This document shows, piece after piece, positions 1 through 8,744 of a DNA stretch of 64,000 nt; positions within the stretch are counted from its first letter, which is position 1, and the number at the start of each line of letters is the position of its first letter. The notes beneath the pieces were generated by a model, which saw only the letters and a program-made list of their open reading frames with translations, was not told the DNA's origin and did not search any database. The stretch covers positions 1 through 64,000 of the forward strand of contig DROT01000184.1 in NCBI GenBank assembly GCA_011321775.1, written 5' to 3'. This DNA is from Gammaproteobacteria bacterium (GTDB taxonomy: Bacteria; Pseudomonadota; Gammaproteobacteria; DSM-19610). Position numbers and translations under genes: made by a program.

Positions 1-1694
1 AGCGGCGTCCAGAAATAGTGCACCAGCGCGATGGCCAGCAGGATGGCGGCCGTCACGGCGGCGGCCTTCGCCACCAGGTGGCGCTTGCGCCTCGAGGCCT
101 CGGCATCGCTCTCCAGGTAGGGGATGGTCGCCAGCGGCGCGGCGCCGGTGGTGCGCGCCACCGACTTGCTGCCGCGCACCGAGTCGTCCAGGCTCTCGGC
201 CACCGCCGCGTAGCCGATGCCGGCGCCCAGTGCCAGCACGAAGCTGAGGAACAGGATGGCCGGACGGTTGGGGCTCACCGGCTCTTCCGGCAGGATCGGC
301 GGCTCGACGATGACGAAGCGCTCGCCCTTGCTGTCCTTCTCCAGTTCCTGGGCGATCTGCGCCTGCACCTTCTTGGCGTAGATGTCCTGGTACTCGGCGA
401 TGGTGTTCTGCAGTTCGCGGTCGAGGTTGCGGTATTCGCTCTCCACCTGGGGTGTCTCGACCAGGCGCTGCTCGTATTCGGCAAGTTTTTCGGTCAGCAG
501 CTTCTTCTTTTCTTTCAGCGAACGGATCTCGCTTTCCTTGGCCTCGATCTGGGACGATAGCTGGATGTACGCAGGATTGTCCGGGTTGTCTTCCGCCTTC
601 TTTGCCAGCCGGCTCTTTTCCCTCGGCTTCTGCTCGGTGATGGTGCTCTCGAGTGTCTCGATCTGGCGTTTCAGCCTGACCACATCCGGGTGATCTTCGG
701 AATATTTCTTCTTCAGGGTGGCCAGTTCGCCGCGCAGCGCCTCGATCCGCTTCAGCTGTTCCGCCGAAGAATCGACATCACCCGTCTCCGCTTCCAGCCC
801 CTCGATCTCGCGTTTCATGCGAATCACGTCGGGGTGGTCGGGCGAATAGCGCGCCAGCAGCGCCAGGTACTGGGTCCGCAGGCCCTGGAGTCGTGTCGAC
901 GGGTCCAGCGAGGCGTCGGTGCCGAAGGGTTTGAGCTGCGCCAGCTGGCCTTCCAGGTAGATCTTCGTCTGCTCCTGGGAACGGATCTGGGCATCGATAT
1001 CCGAGAGTTCGCGTTCCGTCCGGTCCAGCAGCTGCTGGTTGAGCTGGGACAGCTCCGGCAGGGTGTTGACGTGCTCCCTCTTGAACTCCGCCAGCTTCTG
1101 CTCCAGGTCGCCGATTTTCTTCTTCAGGCGCGCCGCCTCGGACGCCAGGAAGCTATAGGTCTCACTGGCTTTCTCCGAACGCTCCTTGAGGTTTTCACTC
1201 AGAAACAGGCTCATCAGCTCATTGGTAACCTTTTGAACCTGCTGAGGGTGTTCACCCGAGAAGGACAGCGAAAAGGCAATGGTGGCTGCGGTGGGCCGCC
1301 CGGAACGCGGGTCCACGACATTCGCATCGATCATGTTCAGATCGATGTTTTCCCGCATCTCCTGGATAATTTCTTCCGTCGTCAGGCGCTTGCGCTCGTC
1401 GCTGTACAGATTGTATTTTTTTATGATATCCAGCAGGTTGGAGCGTGCCATGACGCGTTGCGCAATGGTCTGGATGCGCTGGGAGGCAAAGCTGGTCACT
1501 GTGGAACGCACCAGGTCGGGCGGGATATCCTGTTCCTTGATAAGGATGGTCGCCGAGGACCGGTAGGTGGGTGGCCACAGCAATGCCGCCAGTGCGCCAA
1601 TGATGAACACGGTCGCGGCGATGATGAGGATACTGAGTCTGCGCCTTTTGAATGCGCTTATATAATCAGAAAAATCGAGCGTCTGTTCTTCCAT
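1..1694 (-). CDS. Wzz/GNVR-type exopolysaccharide chain-length determinant, partial (C-terminus beyond window)
   Basis: Translating the complement from the ATG at 1694 gives an open frame of at least 564 residues that runs off the left edge. It begins MEEQTLDFSDYISAFKRR, followed by a transmembrane segment near residues 21-40. Next comes a Wzz-type periplasmic start (YRSSATILIKEQDIP), then a long charged coiled-coil of about 300 residues. A second membrane segment follows a Pro-rich stretch (PPILPEEPVSPNRPA), and another hydrophobic stretch lies at the edge. This is the architecture of polysaccharide co-polymerases that set chain length in exopolysaccharide export. Two near-identical modules, YSPDHPDVIRMKREIEGLE and YSEDHPDVVRLKRQIETLE, lie in the coiled-coil about 46 residues apart. 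The gene is downstream of the beta-barrel and Wza-like genes in the same direction. A tyrosine kinase domain or partner could follow outside the window. Confidence 0.85.
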   Translation of the reverse strand, partial: MEEQTLDFSDYISAFKRRRLSILIIAATVFIIGALAALLWPPTYRSSATILIKEQDIPPDLVRSTVTSFASQRIQTIAQRVMARSNLLDIIKKYNLYSDERKRLTTEEIIQEMRENIDLNMIDANVVDPRSGRPTAATIAFSLSFSGEHPQQVQKVTNELMSLFLSENLKERSEKASETYSFLASEAARLKKKIGDLEQKLAEFKREHVNTLPELSQLNQQLLDRTERELSDIDAQIRSQEQTKIYLEGQLAQLKPFGTDASLDPSTRLQGLRTQYLALLARYSPDHPDVIRMKREIEGLEAETGDVDSSAEQLKRIEALRGELATLKKKYSEDHPDVVRLKRQIETLESTITEQKPREKSRLAKKAEDNPDNPAYIQLSSQIEAKESEIRSLKEKKKLLTEKLAEYEQRLVETPQVESEYRNLDRELQNTIAEYQDIYAKKVQAQIAQELEKDSKGERFVIVEPPILPEEPVSPNRPAILFLSFVLALGAGIGYAAVAESLDDSVRGSKSVARTTGAAPLATIPYLESDAEASRRKRHLVAKAAAVTAAILLAIALVHYFWTP

Positions 1695-1766
1695 TCCGGT
1701 CCCTTTCGCGCCAGGGTGACTGCGCACGAGCGCGTGTGGCTGACCTCGCCCCCCCGGGTTAGGCCA

Positions 1767-3005
1767 CTAGCGGGAAACTGCTATTCTAGGCCATTGATAA
1801 TGAAGCGTCAAATATGCGACGTTTTGCGTGGCGTTCCCTCCACCCTCATCGTAGGTCTGGACCCTGTAGCGGTAGCTGGCTGACAATCTCCAGGCGCGGG
1901 TGAAGCGCCAGGTCAGGCTCGGGTTGACGGTGTAGTAGTCGCGGTTGAGATTGGTGGCTGCGGCATTGCTGGATTTGCTGTGGTAATACTGCAGGGTCAG
2001 GCCGCTCGACAGCCGTTCGCTGAAACGATACGTGTTTTTCAGGGTGACTCGGGTCACATTGATCAGGATGCCTGATGTCGAATTGGATATGTTGCGCGAG
2101 GCCGTCAGGCCGGTGTCGCCGCGCAGGAATTTCTTGTTCAGCGAGGCGCTGAATGTGCCGCCCCAGTCGCTGTTGCTGATGGTCTCTCCCACCGGTTCGA
2201 ACAACGGGTTGTCGTTGGGATCGAATCCCACGAAGATGCGTTCCTTGAACTTGGTTTCCGTCCGCCGCACGCCGGCGAAAGCGGACGCATTCAGCGTTTC
2301 GCTGAACTCATAGCTGCCGCCGCCCTGGAAGTAGGCATAGGTGGAGTCGGTGTTGACGTCATTACCGGTGGTGGTGAAGCCAACCGTCACGCTTCCGGTG
2401 CTGCGCTGGTTCAGGATACGGCCCAGGGAGACCTGAAAGTTGTTGGACTGATAGTCGACCAGCCCGGTCTCTTCGCTGGCCGAGTAGTCGACGAAGGTGA
2501 AGGAGTAGCCGAGGTCCAGGCTGGTACGCTGGTTGAGGTTGTAGCGCCAGGTCGGACTGGCGATATAGCTCTTGCGATTCTTGCGCTGCAGTACAACGCC
2601 GGTATCTTCCAGCTGGCTGTTCAGCGTCGTGTCCTTCACGAAGCGGAGGCCAAGTGCCGCACGCGAGCGTTCCATGTTGTAAAAGGAATTGTTGGTGACG
2701 TAGAACATCTCGGTATTCAGGTTGCTGTCCGATTCGTACCGGTCGACGTCTATTCGCACGGTGCCGCTGCTGCCCGATCTGGGTGTGGCGACGCTGAAGG
2801 TGGTGGAGGGACTGATACGGGCCCGCGCCGAAGATTCCGTATTGTGGCGGCGCAAGCGGACATTGTCGTCGTAACCGCCGAACAGGGAGATGCCGGAATC
2901 GATTGCCCACTGGGCCGCGTGTATTGCCGGTGCCGGGGACATCGTCAACAGACTGACAATCAGCCTGCCGGCCATCCTTCCCCTGCTGACGAGTTTCAAT
3001 GCCAT
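1767..3005 (-). CDS. Outer membrane beta-barrel protein of an exopolysaccharide/PEP-CTERM-type locus
   Basis: The 412-residue protein has an N-terminal signal peptide (core AGRLIVSLLTMSPAPAIHA, cleavage near AQWAIDS). The rest is alternating aromatic and polar beta-strands with many Tyr, Thr, Ser and Asn, ending in the strand-like YLTLHYQWPRIAVSR. This fits an outer membrane barrel such as those that sit beside Wza and Wzz homologues in exosortase-linked exopolysaccharide loci. An alternative ATG ten codons downstream (2975) has a purine-rich stretch close by and gives a more typical signal peptide. The gene follows the export protein by 78 bp and precedes the chain-length gene by 72 bp on the same strand, so the three are probably one operon. 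The pore function is inferred from fold-like features, not from a catalytic motif. Confidence 0.75.
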   Translation of the reverse strand: MALKLVSRGRMAGRLIVSLLTMSPAPAIHAAQWAIDSGISLFGGYDDNVRLRRHNTESSARARISPSTTFSVATPRSGSSGTVRIDVDRYESDSNLNTEMFYVTNNSFYNMERSRAALGLRFVKDTTLNSQLEDTGVVLQRKNRKSYIASPTWRYNLNQRTSLDLGYSFTFVDYSASEETGLVDYQSNNFQVSLGRILNQRSTGSVTVGFTTTGNDVNTDSTYAYFQGGGSYEFSETLNASAFAGVRRTETKFKERIFVGFDPNDNPLFEPVGETISNSDWGGTFSASLNKKFLRGDTGLTASRNISNSTSGILINVTRVTLKNTYRFSERLSSGLTLQYYHSKSSNAAATNLNRDYYTVNPSLTWRFTRAWRLSASYRYRVQTYDEGGGNATQNVAYLTLHYQWPRIAVSR

Positions 3006-3083
3006 TCTGGAACCGTTGTCTTCCGTGAGATGCCGCTTCGCCCGACCGGAATCAGGGTCGCGGCGGGTTGTACGCTCGATTCC

Positions 3084-3692
3084 CTATGGAACGACCACTA
3101 CGTCCCCGGCCTTTAGGATTATATTCTGTTCCAGGCGTTTCCCCTTCTCGACTTCCCCGTACTTGAAGGACAGCGCGCGCAGCTTGCCGTTCTCGCGGCG
3201 CAGGATCTTGATGTCGTTGAGGGCGGCGTAGGCGGAGGTGCCACCCGCCATGCTCAACGCCTGCATCACGTCGACATTGCGTGCCATGGGAAACTCGCCC
3301 GGCCGGTTGACCTGGCCGATGACGTAGACGGTGTTCCCCGCCAGCCGGTTTACCGACACGGTGACCACCGGATCGGGAATATATTTTTTCAGGTGTTCGG
3401 TGATCGCCTTGCGCAGGGCCTCGACGCTGCTGCCGGCCGCCTTGATCTCTCCGGCCAGCGGGAAGGTGATGTAGCCGTCCGGACGTACGATCACGTCCTG
3501 GTCCATGCCTTCCTCCTTCCATACCGATACCTTCAGTATGTCGCCTGGCTGTATCGGGTACAGGTCGGCGGCCTTTGGTGGCGCCTTCGTCGTATCCCCC
3601 CCGCCTTCGGCCGCGAGCACCGGCCGTCCCGACCCGAGCGCCAGGATAAGGATCGTCAGGGCGTAGCCAAGGATTCTGGTATGAGCAGACAT
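3084..3692 (-). CDS. Polysaccharide export protein, Wza-like (Poly_export plus SLBB)
   Basis: This 202-residue protein has a Sec signal peptide (LGYALTILILALGSGRPVLAA). A Poly_export domain follows (YPIQPGDILKVSVWKEEGMD, then VRPDGYITFPLAGEI), and then an SLBB-like domain (VYVIGQVNRPGEFPM, MQALSMAGG). Such proteins form the periplasmic/outer-membrane conduit for secreted polysaccharide. There is no lipobox Cys, unlike E. coli Wza, as is common for the short exosortase-associated forms. The start at 3692 is preferred over an upstream in-frame ATG because GGAG lies about 8 bp before it. It is the first gene of the export set in the minus direction. Confidence 0.88.
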   Translation of the reverse strand: MSAHTRILGYALTILILALGSGRPVLAAEGGGDTTKAPPKAADLYPIQPGDILKVSVWKEEGMDQDVIVRPDGYITFPLAGEIKAAGSSVEALRKAITEHLKKYIPDPVVTVSVNRLAGNTVYVIGQVNRPGEFPMARNVDVMQALSMAGGTSAYAALNDIKILRRENGKLRALSFKYGEVEKGKRLEQNIILKAGDVVVVP

Positions 3693-3787
3693 GCGGGTAT
3701 CTCCGGTAGGGTGTTGCAGGCGTCGTGGAACATGGCCAGCGAAAAATTTGATCAAAAGGGTTACAGGGGGTCAAGTCGGAAAACCGA

Positions 3788-3811
3788 AGGCGCCGCCCGT
3801 CGGGGCGACGC
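3788..3811 (-). terminator. Possible terminator hairpin after the FadL-type gene
   Basis: GC-rich inverted repeat (GGCGCCGCCC / GGGGCGACGCC, one mismatch) about 150 bp downstream of the porin stop and upstream of the Wza-like gene. There is only a weak T stretch on the minus strand after it, so a Rho-independent role is uncertain. Confidence 0.3.
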
Positions 3812-3961
3812 CTGCAGACGTTTCGTATTGCCGGCGGCTTCGTTTCGAAGAAGCGTCACTGCGGTCGAGCTGCGACAGTCGCGGGCGAAGGAATCCGTCG
3901 TCCGTGGATTGCCGCGGCGGCGCTCGCCTCGCACCGGCGGGTGAACCGGTTTATCCCGATC

Positions 3962-5260
3962 TCACAGTTTGTACCCGAAACTCACGCCCACCGAGTTCTG
4001 GTACATCTGGATCTTGCCGGTGTCGCCAATGAGGGTGGGGCCTTCCTGTTCGTACTTGAAGGCATGGACGTAGGAAAAGCTCCACTCGATCTTCTTGCTC
4101 GGTTTGTAGCTCGCGCCCAGGGTCAGGTGATTCTGGGTGGTGGCCGGGGCGACGATGTTGAACAGCACCTCGCCGTTGGACTCGTCGATCGGGCTCTTGC
4201 CATAGTTCCAGCCGGTGCGCAGGGTCCACTGCGGATTGTATTCCCAGGCGAGGCCCACCTTGTAGACCGTCTGGTCGGACCAGCCGAAGCCCAGGCCGTC
4301 GGTGGCGCCCAGGGAGTTCTTTTCCGGGCTCTCGGGGAAGCCATTGCCGGTCGTCGTGGCGCTGGCGTTACCGACCGACCGAACGTTGGAGTACAGCATG
4401 TGGGTGACGTCCGCGGCGATCATCAGCTTCGGTGTGATCTTGAACGCAAAGCCGGCGCCGAAGTTCTCCGGGGTGTCGAAGCTGCCTTTCTCGGCGAACA
4501 GATCGCGGTACTTGTCGAACTTGGTCATGTATACCCGCGAGGTGTAGGTCAGTCCCAGCGACAGGCGTTCCTTGAAGAAGCGTCCCATCCAGCCGAAGCG
4601 CATGCCGGCGCCGTAGGCCCAGTCGTTGCCGTTGTTGGTCAGGTAATCCGGAAACTGGCCGGTGTCGTTGAAGATGGAGGTGAAGGTCGAGAAGTAGTCC
4701 AGTCCAAAGGCGCGGAAGGTCTGGATACTGAGTACCAGCGAGGCGCCGATCCGGTTCTGCTTGTTGATCCGGTAGGAGATGGTCGGGTTCATCTGCATGA
4801 TCATCAGATTTACGCCGAGCGTCTGGTTTACATCGGAGCCGGTGACGTTGTTGTACAGGTTCATGTTGTAGCGGCTGCCGCCGCCGCCATAGGGGACCGC
4901 CGAGAAGCCGACCGAGATCTTGCGGTTGAACTTGTACGCACCGCCCATGGCAGGCATCAGGAAGCGATTGGCGCTGCTCTTGTAGGTGAGCGACTGGTCG
5001 CCTTCCCCCAGTCTGGATTTCGCCTCGGGGACGAAGAAATCGGCGCCCACATCGATACGATCCTTCATGAAACCGATGCTGGCCGGGTTGACGGCACCAC
5101 CGATGGCATCCTGGGCCGTAGCGATACCGACGCCGCCCATTCCGCGGGATTTGGTGCCATAGCCGATTAGGGTCATTCCGTTGGTGGCATAGGACAGGGA
5201 AGGCACAGCAATGCTTGCCGCCAGTGCCGCGCACACCGGCAGTCGTATCGTTCGGGCCAT
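3962..5260 (-). CDS. OmpP1/FadL/TodX-family outer membrane transport protein
   Basis: The 432-residue product has a signal peptide ending SLSYA and then ATNGMTLIGYGTKSRGMGGV. That is the N-terminal hatch signature of FadL-type channels, followed by DAIGGAVNPASIG. The remainder is a long beta-barrel with a terminal strand ending in SVGVSFGYKL. Family members take up hydrophobic compounds across the outer membrane; the ligand cannot be read from sequence. The ATG at 5260 is chosen because GGAGGAG lies about 10 bp upstream, whereas the ATG six codons earlier overlaps that site. It is separated from the export genes by about 270 bp and is probably its own transcription unit. Confidence 0.88.
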   Translation of the reverse strand: MARTIRLPVCAALAASIAVPSLSYATNGMTLIGYGTKSRGMGGVGIATAQDAIGGAVNPASIGFMKDRIDVGADFFVPEAKSRLGEGDQSLTYKSSANRFLMPAMGGAYKFNRKISVGFSAVPYGGGGSRYNMNLYNNVTGSDVNQTLGVNLMIMQMNPTISYRINKQNRIGASLVLSIQTFRAFGLDYFSTFTSIFNDTGQFPDYLTNNGNDWAYGAGMRFGWMGRFFKERLSLGLTYTSRVYMTKFDKYRDLFAEKGSFDTPENFGAGFAFKITPKLMIAADVTHMLYSNVRSVGNASATTTGNGFPESPEKNSLGATDGLGFGWSDQTVYKVGLAWEYNPQWTLRTGWNYGKSPIDESNGEVLFNIVAPATTQNHLTLGASYKPSKKIEWSFSYVHAFKYEQEGPTLIGDTGKIQMYQNSVGVSFGYKL

Positions 5261-5658
5261 GATCGGCGTCTCCTCCATTCAGCGTGTTATCTCGGGTGTC
5301 CGGATCACTCGGCATCGTGTGTCGACGCGTCTGACCAGCCACACCCATTATTCTTGCGGGAACCTGCTGATCGATTACGACGTGCATTCCCGGTGCCTGC
5401 CGGCATCCGGTCAAAATCCACCGTGCCGGTCTCTCTTTGCTACCGCGATCACGGGGCGATCAGCTTGTTCCCGGGCTCGATTTTTCGAGTTCGGATTGCC
5501 GCACGATGGTGCCGACTAATCCGATATTTGTCAAGTGAGTCAAGTGCCTGTCAGGGCCTTGGAAAGGAGGCGGCAAACAGGCCCTTTCGGGCAAATGAAA
5601 ACGGCGCCGTCGGCAACGACGGCGCCGTTTTCATGCGGCCCGGGGAAGCCGCTCGCGC
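5261..5658. other. Intergenic region between FadL-type gene and CTERM protein gene
   Basis: No coding sequence is supported here. The left part must hold the promoter of the FadL-type gene (minus strand), but no clear -35/-10 pair could be picked. The right part holds a perfect hairpin terminator and a small GCCCTTTCGGGC hairpin next to it. Confidence 0.6.
5595..5634 (-). terminator. Strong hairpin terminator of the anchor-U protein gene
   Basis: A perfect 18-bp inverted repeat (ATGAAAACGGCGCCGTCG) with a 4-base loop lies 25 bp past the stop of the minus-strand gene. The outer stem is A/T-rich (AAAAC/GTTTT), so it may work in both directions. No gene reads into it from the plus strand. Confidence 0.75.
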
Positions 5659-8169
5659 TCAATGCCGGGCGCGCTTGCTGCTTTTCCAGCCCAACCAGCC
5701 GAGGAAGCCCGCCAGCAGCCACCAGTCGGCACGCTCGTTGGGGGAGACGGGCGTGGCGGCGATGGTGCAGCCGCTGGTATCGCTGGTACGGGTGTCCTCG
5801 AAGACCGGCGTGCCGGCGGTGCCCAGGCCTCCGGGGTCGGCGACCGTTCCCGGCGTCTTGTCGAGATCGTTGAGTCCGTCGTCGGTGATCGACAGTTCGA
5901 CGCAGGTGTGGCCGACGTTGGCGGTGCTGTCGTTGGCCAGGGGGATATAGGCGGCATCGCCGGGTGGCGGACACTGCAGGCCGGAGGCTCCGGCAACGGC
6001 GGGCGCGGTCTTGACGCTGTCACCGGCGCTGGTATCGAAGTCCCTCCAGGTGCCGTTGTCGAGGATGCGCCATACGGGGTTGTTGCGGATACCGCCGGCC
6101 AGCGGCAGTACGATGGACACCCGGCTCTTCGGCGTGACACCGGTGATGGTGTAGTCGAAACAGCCGCCGGCGCATTGCAGGTCGACGTCTGGATCGGGCG
6201 TGGTGTCGGCTGCGGTCATGCGGTCCTCGCGCGTGATGGTGCCCTCGCTGGCCGCTGCACTGGCGCTGAGGAACTTGACCTTCCCTTCCAGGTGCAGTTC
6301 GTAGGCGACGCCGTTGAAGCCCGACGCCGGTTCGCCGGCGACGTCTTCCACGTGGGCCGCATATTCCAGCGTGAAATCGGAGTCATGCTGGCACGGCTTG
6401 TCGCTGCAGGTGATGGTCGCGAAGCCCAGGTCCTGGGGGTATTCCGAGCTGCCACCGAGGTTGATGACGCCGATGCCGTTCCAGGTGACGACGTAGCGGT
6501 TCCGGAATTCGATGGTGCCGTCGCCGTTGCCTGTCAGGCCGCCGTTGCGGGTCAGTTCGAAGCCGGTATTGGAGAAGAACACCCAGGGAGCCGTGGCGCC
6601 CGGCTGTTCGGTGCCATTGGGCTTGCCCGTATGCGAACCCTTGGCCGGCTGTTCATAGCCGATGACGAAACCGCCATCGGGCCCGGCTTCCAGCGGAGTG
6701 TAGATCAGCTTGGTCGCCGACACCTGCATGCTGAACCAGGATTTCTGCGGCATGATGCCCTGGTCGGGCTGGCCGATGCCGGCATCGAAGGCCAGCAGCG
6801 GTATGGTGTTCGGCGGCAGCACCGCGGGCCAGTCGGACTGGATCGACTGCACGTCGATGGTGATGGTCGCCGCGTTCGAGGTGAGCGGTCCGGCGGCCGA
6901 GGTATCCTTGTCCTTCACCGTGTAGGAACACACGGCCGTGGTGGCCACCGATGGCGGAGTCTGGCTGTAGGTGACGCTGCCGTCGGCGTTCGCCGTACAG
7001 TTGCCGATGCCCGAGACCTTGGTGACGCTCACCGTGGTCGCGTCGATACCGCCCGGAAGACCGGGAGGATTGTTGGCGTCGCTGTCGTTGTTCAACACCT
7101 GGATCGTCAGCGAGCCGCCGCCGTTGTCCAGCGCGACCGGGTTGGTCGAGGCGGCATCGTCTGCCGCGACCGGTGCCACGTTGACCTGTACGTCCACCGT
7201 GACGTCCGTCGCCGCGGAGTCGACCCCTGCGCCACTCCTGGCGGTGTACTGCATGGTGTCAGTATAGGCGGCAGTCGAGGTTTTCGGCGTATAGTCGAGG
7301 GTGCTGTTCCTCGGGTCCGTGGTGTCGACGGTTACGCTGGCCGAGCCGCCATTGGTCGGTGGCGTACTCACGGCCAGCGGTGCCGTGCTATCGAAGCCAT
7401 CCCCTGAGGTGTCGTTGGCGAGCACCGGGATTGCAATGGTGTTGCCCAGTATGGTCGCGGCCGTATCCGGCTGGGTCACGGGTGGCGTGCCGGGCAGGGA
7501 AATGGCGCCCTCCATGTGTATGGTATACGCCACCGAGGTGAAGCCTGCACCGCCGACGTGATAGGCGCCGTCCAGGGTGTAGTTGCTGCCGTCGGAACAG
7601 GTCGCCGTGTCGCAGGTTACGGTGACTGCAGCCGTGGGCGCCATCGGAATGTCGGCAATGCCGTTCCAGGTCACCGACCACGGCAGGTTCAACGTAACGA
7701 CGTTGCCGACTTCGCTGGCAATGGTCGTCTTGCCGGTGGTCTGGTGCATGCCGGTGTTGCCGAAGAATTCCCAGGGTGCGTCGATATCAGGGTTTTCGCT
7801 GCCGTTGATGGTGCCGGTGTGGCTGCCGCTGGCCAGTTGGGTCGCACCGATCTGCAAGCCGTTGAACGAACCGATCGGCGTTTTTTCATTACGTTCGACG
7901 CCATTGCCATTGGTGTCCATGGTGAAGAAGGAGCCGACGACATCGGTTATCTCATAGGTATTCTTGGTGCAGGGTGGGGTCGTGCCGTAGGTACAGGCCA
8001 CGACCTGTACGGTACCCAGGGTGAAGTTCAGGGTGGCGCTCGATGGGAGTGCGGCCTGGCTGGAAGGAGCGGCAAGCCCTCCGAGAAGTAGCGTGATCGA
8101 CGTCGCCAGGACGGTCTTCCTGTGGCTGTTGGCGCCGAGAACCCGGTCGGTGCTCTTTCGTTGTGACAT
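5659..8169 (-). CDS. Secreted multidomain protein: duplicated beta domain, Ig-like repeats, choice-of-anchor U domain, CTERM tail
   Basis: 836 residues starting at the ATG 9 bp after GGAGGAG. There is a signal peptide (TSITLLLGGLAAPSSQA). A domain of about 190 residues follows (TLNFTLGTVQVVACTYG to HMEGAIS) that is close to the divergent neighbour's whole mature protein. Next come two cadherin/Big-like repeats (IPVLANDTSGDGFDS, IQVLNNDSDANNPPG), then a diverged second copy of the first domain (APWVFFSNTGFEL, YVVTWNGIGVINLG). After that is a choice-of-anchor U domain (FDYTITGVTPKSRVSIVLP, ELSITDDGLNDLDKTPG, DPGG). The C-terminus has SGCTIAATP, then a Trp/Leu-rich membrane segment and a basic tail (KSSKRARH), like Cys-containing JDVT-type or rhombosortase-type sorting tails. 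It is probably a sorted surface protein; the sorting class is inference. Confidence 0.85.
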   Translation of the reverse strand: MSQRKSTDRVLGANSHRKTVLATSITLLLGGLAAPSSQAALPSSATLNFTLGTVQVVACTYGTTPPCTKNTYEITDVVGSFFTMDTNGNGVERNEKTPIGSFNGLQIGATQLASGSHTGTINGSENPDIDAPWEFFGNTGMHQTTGKTTIASEVGNVVTLNLPWSVTWNGIADIPMAPTAAVTVTCDTATCSDGSNYTLDGAYHVGGAGFTSVAYTIHMEGAISLPGTPPVTQPDTAATILGNTIAIPVLANDTSGDGFDSTAPLAVSTPPTNGGSASVTVDTTDPRNSTLDYTPKTSTAAYTDTMQYTARSGAGVDSAATDVTVDVQVNVAPVAADDAASTNPVALDNGGGSLTIQVLNNDSDANNPPGLPGGIDATTVSVTKVSGIGNCTANADGSVTYSQTPPSVATTAVCSYTVKDKDTSAAGPLTSNAATITIDVQSIQSDWPAVLPPNTIPLLAFDAGIGQPDQGIMPQKSWFSMQVSATKLIYTPLEAGPDGGFVIGYEQPAKGSHTGKPNGTEQPGATAPWVFFSNTGFELTRNGGLTGNGDGTIEFRNRYVVTWNGIGVINLGGSSEYPQDLGFATITCSDKPCQHDSDFTLEYAAHVEDVAGEPASGFNGVAYELHLEGKVKFLSASAAASEGTITREDRMTAADTTPDPDVDLQCAGGCFDYTITGVTPKSRVSIVLPLAGGIRNNPVWRILDNGTWRDFDTSAGDSVKTAPAVAGASGLQCPPPGDAAYIPLANDSTANVGHTCVELSITDDGLNDLDKTPGTVADPGGLGTAGTPVFEDTRTSDTSGCTIAATPVSPNERADWWLLAGFLGWLGWKSSKRARH

Positions 8170-8227
8170 GGGAACCATCTCCTCCAGATCGTTAATGGTG
8201 TTCGGTGTTCTTGAAAATCCCTGGCAG

Positions 8228-8243
8228 GGCACACTTCCTGCCG
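8228..8243 (-). promoter_or_regulatory. Candidate sigma-54 promoter for the anchor-U protein gene (weak)
   Basis: On the minus strand the sequence CGGCAGGAAGTGTGCC has the essential GG (-24) and GC (-12) with the correct 10-base gap. It matches most of TGGCACG-N4-TTGC. It lies about 60 bp before the ATG. The T at the first -24 position and the first T of TTGC are missing. Confidence 0.4.
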
Positions 8244-8650
8244 GCTGCTGCGTATCGGGCGGATGGCCAACGCTAGCAAGCCCCCGTGTTGCGGCAAGGT
8301 CTGCTTTATGGGTGCAGGTCTGCTGTGCCGGTTCGGGAGCCAATTGATTATTGTTGATTGAAGTTGGGAATGGTGTACAGCAGGTTCCCCTTTGTCAAGG
8401 TCTGGGTGGCCCTGGGTGCGTGTAAGGTGGCAGGTCGGGTTGTCGGTTTTCTTAATTGCCTGTCCATGCGCTGCCCGGAGTCGCGAAGATTGACCCCAAC
8501 AAACTGATTACAAAATAAAAAAAATGCCGTTGCCCGGACGGCTGGCGGGTTCCCGGAATGTCGGAAAGATTTACAGATCGGCCAAATGTGGCCGTGCCGG
8601 CAACGGCGCTCGATTCATAACCCGTTGATAAATTAATCGATCTTCTTCAT

Positions 8651-8666
8651 TGGCATGGCGTTTGCT
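8651..8666 (+). promoter_or_regulatory. Sigma-54 (RpoN) promoter of the VPLPA-CTERM gene
   Basis: TGGCATGGCGTTTGCT fits the -24/-12 consensus TGGCAYR-N4-TTGCW with correct spacing. It ends about 79 bp before the ATG, leaving a leader of about 68 bases. RpoN control of PEP-CTERM genes through the PrsK/PrsR pair is established in other bacteria; its use here is inference. Confidence 0.7.
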
Positions 8667-8744
8667 TCCAGACAACCTGCACTTTCTCGCGAGAGTGTCA
8701 CAACAACCAAAGTTCACGTGAAAGAGATTCGAGGAGATTCTTGA

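Larger units (their letters stand above)
8170..8744. other. Divergent intergenic region between the two paralogous surface protein genes
   Basis: No open frame is supported. It holds a sigma-54-like promoter for each side, an A-rich tract near 8510-8525, and the ribosome binding sites GGAGGAG (minus gene) and GAGGAG (plus gene). The roughly 400 bp between the two promoter matches is long enough for enhancer binding sites, but no repeated operator was recognised. Confidence 0.6.

Noticed and set aside
690-1883. A 397-codon open frame on the plus strand
   Set aside because: It is antisense to the Wzz-like gene, whose frame has clear membrane and coiled-coil features; the plus-strand product has no recognisable domain and crosses the promoter region.
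3941-5170. A 409-codon plus-strand frame opposite the FadL-type gene
   Set aside because: High-GC antisense shadow; the minus-strand frame has a signal peptide, ribosome site and the FadL hatch motif.
5662-7407. A 581-codon plus-strand frame
   Set aside because: Antisense to the anchor-U protein, which has convincing domains, signal peptide and terminator.
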